Source: CAYVBE01 sp964448935
GTDB lineage: Bacteria; Planctomycetota; Brocadiia; SM23-32
NCBI GenBank assembly: GCA_964448935.1
Contig: CAYVBE010000181.1
Span: 1 to 8,555, forward strand
Reading direction: 5' to 3'
Length of the DNA: 8,555 nt
Shown: positions 1-6,248 of the stretch, one piece after another
How positions within the stretch are numbered: the stretch's first letter is position 1
Layout of the letters: the number at the start of each line of letters is the position of its first letter
Made by a program: the position numbers and the translations under genes
Notes under the pieces: generated by a model
The model's database searches: none
Told to the model about the DNA's origin: nothing
Seen by the model: the letters and a program-made list of their open reading frames with translations, nothing else

Positions 1-55
1 GGGCGAGAAACGGATAAGCCAGACCTACCCCAACCGCGTCACATCTCGACTCTAC

Positions 56-116
56 GTGCGCCGTGAAAAGGCGCGGGACTTCAGCGGGACCCGATACCCG
101 CCTTTTCACGGCGCAC
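56..116. repeat. 61-bp element with perfect 18-bp inverted arms
   Basis: The arm at 56-73 (GTGCGCCGTGAAAAGGCG) is the exact reverse complement of 99-116, around a 25-nt centre. The centre can itself pair (CGGG at 74-77 with CCCG at 90-93), so the transcript would fold into a long, very stable hairpin. It begins 14 nt beyond the stop of the UroD-like gene and is a natural end for that transcript. However, neither side has the U-tract of a classical intrinsic terminator; the only A/T run is inside the stem. It could be a factor-assisted or bidirectional terminator, an mRNA 3'-end stabiliser, or a copy of a dispersed palindromic repeat. No target-site duplication is visible in the flanks. The structure is certain; the role is inference. 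Bases 1-55 show nothing else I can name. Confidence 0.8.
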
Positions 117-129
117 TGAAATATCCGGG

Positions 130-1155
130 CTATCCGCGATCGGGGTTCGCTTGTTCCGGAGTCCCTTGCGCCGCACGGGTGCAGTATTCGCGCAGCAGGC
201 GGACGTAGGTGCGGTAGTTCTCCAGGCTCACGTCGGGTGGGGTCTGGTGGTCCACTGACGGTATATATCCTCCCTGCCGCATCACGGGCAGCAGACGCTC
301 GAACTCCCGCCGCATGGCTTCCTCGCCGTGTTTCATCACCATCTTGTCGAAGTGGCCGATGGTGCGGAAACGTGGGTGCTCCTCCCGGATGGACGCCAGG
401 TCCACTCCCGCCTGGCGCTCGAGCGGCAGGATGCCGTCCACTCCGGCGCTCTCGAACCATGGGACGGCGTCCGTGACGTCGCCATCGCTGTCCACGATGC
501 TCACAATGCCCCGGTCCTTCAGCACTTCTGTGATGCGGCGGTAGTACGGCGCCAGGAACTCCTCGAAGCAGTCCCGCGAGAGCATCGGCCCGTGGTTGTA
601 GGACATGTCCTCGGCGAACGTCATGAACTCGGGCTCCAGGATGCCGCAGAACTCCTCGATAAACCAGAGGTTGAACTCCGTCAGTTCCTCGTTCATGCGG
701 TGCATCAGGTCGGCGTGGTCATAGAATGCGTAGAGGTGGCGTTCGATGCCGAACATGGTGCGCGGGAACCAGAAGAAGCCTTCAATGGTGAACCACACCA
801 CCAGATCGCCGCGGTCGTGGTCATCGGCCCAGCCGCGGACCCGGTCGTGATCGAAGACATCTTTGCGGAAGAGGTACGGCTTCAACTTTTCGTAGTCCGC
901 TTCATCTTCCATGATGCCGGCGCCGTGGTGATCGGGGGAAGGGCAGGTCCAGTGGCGGGGGCGCACCCAGTACTGCCGGTAGGGATCGAGGCCGAAGTAT
1001 TCTCGCACCGCGAAGGCGTCCCCCAGTTCCTCCGGCAGACCTTCCTCCTCCCACCGGTCCCGCGTCTCGTTCCAGTAGCCCGCCCATTCGACCATGGGCA
1101 GGCGGTCAACGGGCTGGAAGGCCATCAGCGCCTTGAAGCGTTCGACGTGGTTCAT
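130..1155 (-). CDS. Uroporphyrinogen decarboxylase (UroD) superfamily protein, not HemE
   Basis: This 341-residue TIM-barrel protein has the look of the large UroD-like family. It opens with an N-terminal 'ERFKALMAFQPVDRLP' segment. It also has an 'EDMSYNHGPMLS' loop near residues 182-193, 'VDSDGD' at 221-226 and the C-terminal 'DHQTPPDVSLENY' block at about 302-314. Family members include heme-pathway HemE and corrinoid/coenzyme M methyltransferases such as MtaA. The N-terminal arginine-rich RQAGR substrate loop of HemE is not seen. The MtaA-type zinc motif His-X-Cys appears instead as His268-Phe-Asp270. Neither classical activity should therefore be assigned. The ATG has a GGAG four-base Shine-Dalgarno at 1161-1164, 5 nt upstream. 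The gene starts 10 nt after the rhamnosidase stop, so it is the third gene of that operon. Methyl-group transfer on O-methylated sugars is one possible role, but this is speculation. There is no signal peptide, so it is cytoplasmic. Confidence 0.85.
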   Translation of the reverse strand: MNHVERFKALMAFQPVDRLPMVEWAGYWNETRDRWEEEGLPEELGDAFAVREYFGLDPYRQYWVRPRHWTCPSPDHHGAGIMEDEADYEKLKPYLFRKDVFDHDRVRGWADDHDRGDLVVWFTIEGFFWFPRTMFGIERHLYAFYDHADLMHRMNEELTEFNLWFIEEFCGILEPEFMTFAEDMSYNHGPMLSRDCFEEFLAPYYRRITEVLKDRGIVSIVDSDGDVTDAVPWFESAGVDGILPLERQAGVDLASIREEHPRFRTIGHFDKMVMKHGEEAMRREFERLLPVMRQGGYIPSVDHQTPPDVSLENYRTYVRLLREYCTRAAQGTPEQANPDRG

Positions 1156-1165
1156 GCTCGCTCCA

Positions 1166-3505
1166 TCAGGTGATCAGTTCCACTCCGTCGGGCGCGCAGA
1201 ACTCGAACTGGCCGTCCTTGTGCACGGTCGCCACCGGGCCGTGAGGCGTGGGGTAGACGACCGTGTAATTGAAGTCGGTTGCCTGCGGCTGGACCTGCAT
1301 GCGGCGGCAGCCGGGTTCCAGGATCTCGATACCCGCCAGGTGCTTGATGAGGAACTCGGCCGGGAAGGCGGACCAGGCGTGCGACAGCGTGCGCATGATG
1401 GGCTTAAAGGAGCCGTCGCGCCAGGTGCCGTTGATCGTCCATTCCTCCGGGGTCGAGGTGAAGCCCCGGTCCACGAAACGCCGTCCCCAGCGCTTGCGAA
1501 CAAGGTCCAGCGCCAGGTCGAAGCGCCCCAGCCGGTCCAGAGCCCGCAGCACCACGGAGGTGAAGAACGGCTGCGCCTCGGTGTAGCGCACCGTTTGATC
1601 TTCGTAGAGCCGCTTCACGATACCGGCGGCGGTGTCGTCATCGCACAGCCCCCACAGGAGGGCGGCCATGTTGGTGTGCTCGCTGGTCTTGGGCGACAGC
1701 TTGCCCTCGATGCGTGCGTCGGCGAAGCAGTCGCGTTCCGGGTCGAAGAAGCGGTCCTTGAAAACCCCCTTGATCCCGGTCATGTGTTCCCGGCAGAGCG
1801 CGGCGGTGTAGCCGTCACCCTTCACTTCGGCCATCTTGCGGACGGCCTCCAGTGCCGCGTACCAGATGGCGTTCAGGGCCGCGCACTCGCCGTCGGTCTC
1901 CACGTCCGCCCAATCAATGAAAATCCAGTAGGGCACGTCCTCCAGCAGGCCGGCCTCGTTGACGTAAGGCAGGCCGCACTGCAGGATGCGCGAGGCCGTC
2001 GGATACAGGCGATGGATCCAGCTTTCGTCGCCCGTGTAGAGATAGTGATTCCACAGTCCCATCAGCCACCACAGGGAGTAGTCGAAGATGGTCCGGTGCC
2101 AGCTATGATCAACCCGGTTCGAGATGTTGTGCAGCAGGCCGGTGGGGTACTGGTTGGCGGCCGTCTGGCGGAGGAATTTGCCGGGCATTTCCGCGTCGCC
2201 GAAGCAGGCGTAGATGCCGCCGAGAGTGACCGCTGAGACGTCCCCGAGCCACTGCGCCTGCTCGCGCCAGGGAGTGTCCATGAGAAACTCGTTCGAGCAG
2301 AGCCGGATGGTGCGGCGGGACATCTCGAAGACGGCGTCCATCTCTTTGTCCTCACTCCGGAAGTCGCCGCGCTCCTCGTAGGGGTAGGTGCTGACGACCG
2401 CCTCGACCGATTTGACCTTGACCGGCTCCGGGCAGGAGCGGAAGCGGAGCTTCAGGTAGCGGAACGCCTTCCAGGTGAACGGCTGGTAGGTCAGCGGGCC
2501 GTCCGTCATATAACAGCGATCGGCGAACTGCCCCTCCAGTGCGTTGTTGAATCGGCCGTCAATGAGCCTCTCGGCGTAGCCGATGTCCACCACGCCGCCC
2601 TCGACGCCGTCCAGCCGGATGCGCGGGCGGCCGGTGAGCACTTTCCCGAAGTCCAGGAGGATGCAGGGATCGTAGATGCCGTCCAGCGAGCCGTCCTGGT
2701 GGGCGGTGCTGCACTGAACGACGGTCTCGCCGCCCTCGCTGCACAGGCTGTCCGCCTCCTCGACGCGGGCGTACTCCAGCGGCTTGCCGGGCGTCGAGAG
2801 GCCCACCGACAGGTCGCCCGAGCGCGAGCGCGTCATGATGTTCAGCGTTTCCTCCACCCGTTCCACGTTCCGCGGCAGTTCAGGGTCGGCGGTCATGTGG
2901 GGGATATCGCGTGGGAGGAGGCGGGTCCAGGGCCCCGCTTGCGGGGGCCGACCGAGCGTCGTGGCACTCTGCCAGTCGGCGTCGTCAAATCCAGGTTGAG
3001 TCCAGCCCTGAGGCGCTTTCCGGGCGTCGTAGTGCTCCTGGAAGGGCGTGACGAGGTTCATGCGGAACCGAAAGGTGCCCCGCGCGTGCGCCCTGGAGCG
3101 CAGCGTGGACCAGTTTGGCCCCGTGGCGACCAGCGTGTCCCCGTCGGCCCCCGTCACTTCCGCCAGCAGGCCGCCGCGGGCGTCCGGCCAGGTGCCCAGG
3201 TGGTTGACCAGGACGCCGATGCAGTTATCCCCGTCGCGGAGGTAGTCTGTCAGCTCATGCTCGTCGTAATACTGGAGGTAGGGCTGCGTGGGCGGCACGC
3301 CGCGGCCGACGAAGTCTCCGTTGACGTAAAGCTCGTAACGTGTGTCGGCCGTGATGAATACCCGCGCGCTCGGCTGCGGATCGGAGAGGGCGAACTCCGT
3401 GCGGAAGTAGCAGAACGCGTTCTCCTCCTTGCCGTCGCCCTCCGTCCATATCCACTCGGCGTTCCAGCGCCTGGATTTCAGCAAGCCATAATCCTCGTCT
3501 GCCAT
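1166..3505 (-). CDS. Alpha-L-rhamnosidase-like glycoside hydrolase (GH78-type)
   Basis: This 779-residue protein has the order typical of GH78 enzymes. Residues about 14-120 form a beta-sandwich carbohydrate-binding-like region (WNAEWIW, then ADTRYELYVNGDFVGRG). Further beta domains run to about 375. An (alpha/alpha)6 catalytic barrel follows from about 380 (DFRSEDKEMDAVFEMSRRTI). It contains the family motif DTPWREQAQWLGD at about 410-422, corresponding to the usual DCPQRE signature, and later SHAWSAFPAEFLIKHLAGIE near the C-terminus. The enzyme should release terminal alpha-L-rhamnose or a close analogue from oligosaccharides. I chose ATG 3505 rather than the upstream ATG 3523 because AAGGGAG at 3514-3520 sits 8 nt before it, while 3523 has no Shine-Dalgarno. 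No signal peptide is visible, which suggests cytoplasmic action on imported fragments. It lies 27 nt after the sulfatase. Exact substrate cannot be read from sequence. Confidence 0.9.
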   Translation of the reverse strand: MADEDYGLLKSRRWNAEWIWTEGDGKEENAFCYFRTEFALSDPQPSARVFITADTRYELYVNGDFVGRGVPPTQPYLQYYDEHELTDYLRDGDNCIGVLVNHLGTWPDARGGLLAEVTGADGDTLVATGPNWSTLRSRAHARGTFRFRMNLVTPFQEHYDARKAPQGWTQPGFDDADWQSATTLGRPPQAGPWTRLLPRDIPHMTADPELPRNVERVEETLNIMTRSRSGDLSVGLSTPGKPLEYARVEEADSLCSEGGETVVQCSTAHQDGSLDGIYDPCILLDFGKVLTGRPRIRLDGVEGGVVDIGYAERLIDGRFNNALEGQFADRCYMTDGPLTYQPFTWKAFRYLKLRFRSCPEPVKVKSVEAVVSTYPYEERGDFRSEDKEMDAVFEMSRRTIRLCSNEFLMDTPWREQAQWLGDVSAVTLGGIYACFGDAEMPGKFLRQTAANQYPTGLLHNISNRVDHSWHRTIFDYSLWWLMGLWNHYLYTGDESWIHRLYPTASRILQCGLPYVNEAGLLEDVPYWIFIDWADVETDGECAALNAIWYAALEAVRKMAEVKGDGYTAALCREHMTGIKGVFKDRFFDPERDCFADARIEGKLSPKTSEHTNMAALLWGLCDDDTAAGIVKRLYEDQTVRYTEAQPFFTSVVLRALDRLGRFDLALDLVRKRWGRRFVDRGFTSTPEEWTINGTWRDGSFKPIMRTLSHAWSAFPAEFLIKHLAGIEILEPGCRRMQVQPQATDFNYTVVYPTPHGPVATVHKDGQFEFCAPDGVELIT

Positions 3506-3513
3506 GTTCGTGG

Positions 3514-3520
3514 CTCCCTT
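3514..3520 (-). promoter_or_regulatory. Ribosome binding site that decides the rhamnosidase start
   Basis: AAGGGAG on the minus strand lies 8 nt upstream of ATG 3505. The alternative in-frame ATG at 3523 lies just upstream of this site and has only weak purine stretches before it, so 3505 is the better start. Confidence 0.65.
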
Positions 3521-3532
3521 CATTGAACGTTC

Positions 3533-4996
3533 TCAGACGGTGAAGCCTTCCTGGTAGGGCCGGTCCGGATCGGTGCGCAGGCCCCATTCGACCAGCCGCC
3601 GCAGCAGTTCCGGCACGACATGGCTCAGTTCGGGGTCGCCCCAGCGGTTGTTCATCTCCCAGGGGTCTTCCTCCAGGTTGTACAGCTCGTTCCCTCCGCA
3701 GACTCGAATGACCATCTTGTAGCGGTCCGTGCGCACCATTTTGGCGCGGGCCATGGTCTCCGGATACTGCATGTAGGTCTCGGTCTTGGCGTAGCGCCTC
3801 CCGGCCTTCTCATCGCCGCTGCGTGCCCAGTCGAATTCCTCGGGTGCGCGCTCCAGCATCTCGCGCTCGTGTCCGCCCTCGCAGAAGACGGCCTCCTTCA
3901 TCCTCTCGCCCCGGACGATCGGCAGCAGAGAGTCGCCGTGCATGCGGGGAAGGGGCTCGAAACCGAGAAGCTCGCAGAGCGTGGGCGCAAGGTCCGTGGT
4001 CTCCGTCAGGCTTTCCACGCGCGTTCCTCGCGGCAAGTCGGGCGCCCGCAGCACGCAGGGCACGTGGATGAGGCAGTCCTGGAAGGTGGTGTCCCACTTC
4101 TCGGCCAGGCCGTATTGCCCCGCGTAGTCGCCGTGGTCCACCCAGAACAGCACCACGGTGTCCCGCCACAGGTCCTCCTCGTCAATGGCCGCGACCACCT
4201 GCCCGAACAGGTGGTCCACCTTCGAGACCATGCCGTAGTAGGTACACTGGACCTCGCGGACGGCGTCCGGGCGGTCCTCGGCCCCGGTGCGGACCTCGCG
4301 CTGGCGGACCATCGGCAGGGGGGCGTTCTGCGGCAGCCGGTGCGGCCAGGGCTGCACCTCGTCCCGGTCGTACATGGAGAACCACGGCTCCTCGACGCCG
4401 TACACCGGGTGGGGGGACTCGAAGTTCACCTGCAGGAAGAACGGCTGGCTGCGGTCGCGGCGGTTCTTCAGGAAGTCCACGGCCTGCTCGGCGTATGCCT
4501 CGTCGGGCATGTGGCGCGTCTTCGATCCCACGTAGTGCCAGCCGCTCTCCAGGTCCAGCGGCTCGACGCCGTCGGGGTCGGGCTCGGTCTCCAGCGTGCC
4601 GGGTCGGCCCTCCATGAATTCGTCGCAGGGGGGCTTGTGGGAGCGGAAGTCTATCTCCCGCTCGAACACCTTTTTGTCCCAGCAGTGGTTCTTCCCAAAA
4701 AGGGCGGTCTGGTAACCGTTCTCCCGCAGGCGGTCCAGCAGGTTCGGCTGGTCGGGCCGCATGAGCTGGTTGATGGTGCGGTAGCCGTCGGTGTGGGAGT
4801 AGCGCCCGGTCATCAGGTTGATGCGCGCGGGCACGCATTTGGGGAAAACGGTGAAGTGCCGCTCAAAGACAACCCCGTCCCGCGCGAAGGCGTCGAAGTG
4901 GGGCGTGCGGATATCCGGGTTGCCCATAAAGCCGGCGCAGCCCCCGCGCAGTTCGTCCGGGCAGAGGATGATCAGGTTTCTGGGTCTATCGGTCAC
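3533..4996 (-). CDS. Type I (formylglycine) sulfatase
   Basis: This 487-residue alkaline-phosphatase-superfamily hydrolase removes sulfate esters. Cys54 lies in CVPARINLMTGR (54-65), a perfect C-x-P-x-R sulfatase signature whose cysteine must be oxidised to formylglycine by a maturase; none is encoded in this window. Other active-site elements are the N-terminal Asp-Glu pair at 14-15 (PDELRG), Lys102/His104 (GKNHCW), His196 (SPHPVY), the metal-binding DHGD at 287-290 and Lys300. The start is GTG with GGAGGG six nt upstream (5003-5008). There is no signal peptide or lipobox, although many glycan sulfatases are exported, so a cytoplasmic site is likely. It is the first gene of the sulfatase - rhamnosidase - UroD-like unit. 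The context suggests a sulfated rhamnose-containing glycan; the substrate assignment is inference. Length is normal for the family. Confidence 0.93.
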   Translation of the reverse strand: MTDRPRNLIILCPDELRGGCAGFMGNPDIRTPHFDAFARDGVVFERHFTVFPKCVPARINLMTGRYSHTDGYRTINQLMRPDQPNLLDRLRENGYQTALFGKNHCWDKKVFEREIDFRSHKPPCDEFMEGRPGTLETEPDPDGVEPLDLESGWHYVGSKTRHMPDEAYAEQAVDFLKNRRDRSQPFFLQVNFESPHPVYGVEEPWFSMYDRDEVQPWPHRLPQNAPLPMVRQREVRTGAEDRPDAVREVQCTYYGMVSKVDHLFGQVVAAIDEEDLWRDTVVLFWVDHGDYAGQYGLAEKWDTTFQDCLIHVPCVLRAPDLPRGTRVESLTETTDLAPTLCELLGFEPLPRMHGDSLLPIVRGERMKEAVFCEGGHEREMLERAPEEFDWARSGDEKAGRRYAKTETYMQYPETMARAKMVRTDRYKMVIRVCGGNELYNLEEDPWEMNNRWGDPELSHVVPELLRRLVEWGLRTDPDRPYQEGFTV

Positions 4997-5002
4997 GGGC
5001 GG

Positions 5003-5008
5003 CCCTCC
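5003..5008 (-). promoter_or_regulatory. Ribosome binding site supporting the GTG start of the sulfatase
   Basis: GGAGGG on the minus strand lies 6 nt before GTG 4996. It matches anti-Shine-Dalgarno well and supports a GTG start directly before the conserved beta-strand (NLIILCPDE). Confidence 0.75.
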
Positions 5009-5030
5009 GGCGATGGTTCTGGAGCGAGAC

Positions 5031-5043
5031 TCCCAGTATGGGA
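5031..5043. promoter_or_regulatory. Small dyad over the -10 box, possible operator
   Basis: TCCCA-GTA-TGGGA is a perfect 5+5 inverted repeat that covers the -10 hexamer of the predicted sulfatase promoter. That position suits a repressor site, but a dyad this short also occurs by chance. No regulator gene is present in the window. Confidence 0.3.
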
Positions 5044-5063
5044 AGGGAGGGGGCGGCGGTCAA
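5035..5063 (-). promoter_or_regulatory. Predicted sigma70 promoter of the sulfatase operon
   Basis: On the minus strand TTGACC (5058-5063; 5/6 match) and CATACT (5035-5040; 4/6 match) are separated by 17 bp (5041-5057). It sits in the 79-bp gap between the DUF362 stop and the sulfatase GTG, leaving an untranslated leader of roughly 30 nt. It would make the sulfatase - rhamnosidase - UroD-like genes a separate transcription unit from ilvB/DUF362. This is seen by motif only, with no experimental support. Confidence 0.5.
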
Positions 5064-5075
5064 TGGTCCCGGCGC

Positions 5076-6143
5076 TCAGACGCGGATCATCTCGTATTCG
5101 CGGCTGCCGAGGCCGATGTGTTCGGCGTGGGCGAGCTGTGCCTGCCAGTGTTTGCCCGGCCAGGTTTCCTCGAACAGGTCCCCGCCGTGGGCCTCGTTCA
5201 CGAGGTCGGCGCCGGCCTGGTCAATGGCGACCGGGTCCGTGGAGGCCAGCACGCCCAGGTCCGGGCCGACCACCTCGGTGTCCTGGCCCATACAGTTGCA
5301 GTGATCGGTCGTCTTGTAAATGAAGGTGACGAAGGCGATGTGGTCCAGTTTGTCAGACAGGATGCCCAGGGCATATTCGGCCATCTTCTCGTTGAAGCTC
5401 TCGGCCGGCTCGTCCCAGGAAAACCCGACCGCGCCCACGGGACAGACCGCCACGCACTCGCCACAGCCGATGCAGGTATCGTGGTCAATCTCGGCCTTAT
5501 CGGGCACTGTGATGGCGTCCACCGGGCACCATCGGGCGCATGTGCCGCAGGCAATGCACTCGTCCTCCTTGATCTCCGGATGGCCGGCGGAGTGCTGTTG
5601 CATTTTGCCCGCACGGGAAGACAGGCCCATGGCCACGTTCTTGATCGCGCCCGCGAAGCCGCCGATGACGTGCCCGGTCAGGTGGGTGACGATCGTGGCG
5701 GACGGGATGTGGGTAAAGTCGGCCGCCACGGAGACCGTCTCGAAGTGCTTCAGCCCGACGGACCGCTCCACGTGCATGTTGCCCTTCATGCCGTCCAGGA
5801 ACAGCAACGGGCAGCCCATGGCCTCCGGCCCGAACCCGTGGGCGACGGCCAGTTTGAAGTGGTCCATGGCGTTCGAGCGCTGGCCCCGGTATAGCGTGGA
5901 TGTTTCCACCAGACACGGCTCGGCGCCGGCCTTCCGCACCTCCTCAATCACTGTCTTAATGAGGTCCGGTGTGAGGAAGCTGTCGTTATCCTTCTCGCCG
6001 AAGTGCGTCTTAACCGCCGAGGGTCGGTCTGGGACCAGTACGTCATCGAGGCCGGCCTCAAGGAAGAGGCGGTGCGTCTTGTCGCAGATTCCCTCACGGC
6101 TCTCCTCGGCATCGAACGGCACGTAGAACACTTCACTGGGCAT
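5076..6143 (-). CDS. DUF362 domain protein with two 4Fe-4S clusters
   Basis: This 355-residue protein has a DUF362 core split around a ferredoxin insert. N-terminal family features include 'AVKTHFGEKDND' (43-54) and 'LTGHVIGGFAGAIKNVAMG' (155-173). The insert has two cluster motifs: Cys196/199/202/206 (CIACGTCARWCP) and Cys224/227/230/234 (CIGCGECVAVCP). Each has a Pro after the fourth Cys, as in bacterial 2[4Fe-4S] ferredoxins. The C-terminal half carries HCNCMGQ (Cys282, Cys284) and the conserved 'PDLGVLASTDPVAIDQAGADL' stretch. The family is usually annotated only as ferredoxin-like and no reaction is established for this clade; electron transfer is a safe inference. The ATG has AGGAAGGA ten nt upstream (6154-6161). 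It follows ilvB by 105 bp, so co-transcription is possible but not demonstrated. It has no signal peptide. Confidence 0.9.
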   Translation of the reverse strand: MPSEVFYVPFDAEESREGICDKTHRLFLEAGLDDVLVPDRPSAVKTHFGEKDNDSFLTPDLIKTVIEEVRKAGAEPCLVETSTLYRGQRSNAMDHFKLAVAHGFGPEAMGCPLLFLDGMKGNMHVERSVGLKHFETVSVAADFTHIPSATIVTHLTGHVIGGFAGAIKNVAMGLSSRAGKMQQHSAGHPEIKEDECIACGTCARWCPVDAITVPDKAEIDHDTCIGCGECVAVCPVGAVGFSWDEPAESFNEKMAEYALGILSDKLDHIAFVTFIYKTTDHCNCMGQDTEVVGPDLGVLASTDPVAIDQAGADLVNEAHGGDLFEETWPGKHWQAQLAHAEHIGLGSREYEMIRV

Positions 6144-6215
6144 CGCGCAATCGTCCTTCCTGGAAATGCGTTCAAGGGCCTCCAGCAGCCGCCGGAAACG
6201 ACGGCCGATCGTACC

Positions 6216-6244
6216 AGTCTATTGCCCGCGGCGCGCCGCTGCAA
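6216..6244 (-). promoter_or_regulatory. Weak candidate promoter for the DUF362 gene
   Basis: On the minus strand TTGCAG (6239-6244) and TAGACT (6216-6221, 4/6) are 17 bp apart in the ilvB-DUF362 gap. The spacer is nearly all G/C. The match is weak and could be chance. The gap contains no U-tract terminator, so read-through from ilvB is an alternative. Confidence 0.22.
6228..6239. repeat. 12-bp perfect GC palindrome between ilvB and the DUF362 gene
   Basis: GCGGCGCGCCGC is exactly self-complementary and lies 10 bp after the ilvB stop, between the candidate -35 and -10 boxes of the DUF362 gene. It has no loop and no following U-run, so it is not an intrinsic terminator. It could be a protein-binding dyad, or simply a product of high GC content. 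Confidence 0.4.
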
Positions 6245-6248
6245 CCGA

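Noticed and set aside
328..1173. 281-residue open frame on the plus strand antisense to the UroD-like gene
   Set aside because: It is a low-complexity, His/Val/Arg-rich shadow frame typical of GC-rich DNA. The opposite strand has a clear family match with a ribosome site.
2931..2949. Strong GC hairpin (GGCCCC / GGGGCC, 7-nt loop) inside the rhamnosidase gene
   Set aside because: It lies within a conserved-length coding frame, has no U-tract on either strand, and a 6-bp GC stem is expected occasionally at this base composition.
3506..3523. Rhamnosidase start at ATG 3523 (MKGATNM...)
   Set aside because: It has no Shine-Dalgarno, and the sequence between 3523 and 3505 itself contains the AAGGGAG site of the downstream ATG.
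3620..5323. 567-residue plus-strand open frame opposite the sulfatase
   Set aside because: It has no recognisable domain and its Val/Leu/Arg/Pro-rich composition mirrors the codons of the sulfatase. It runs across the intergenic region and into DUF362, as a shadow frame would.
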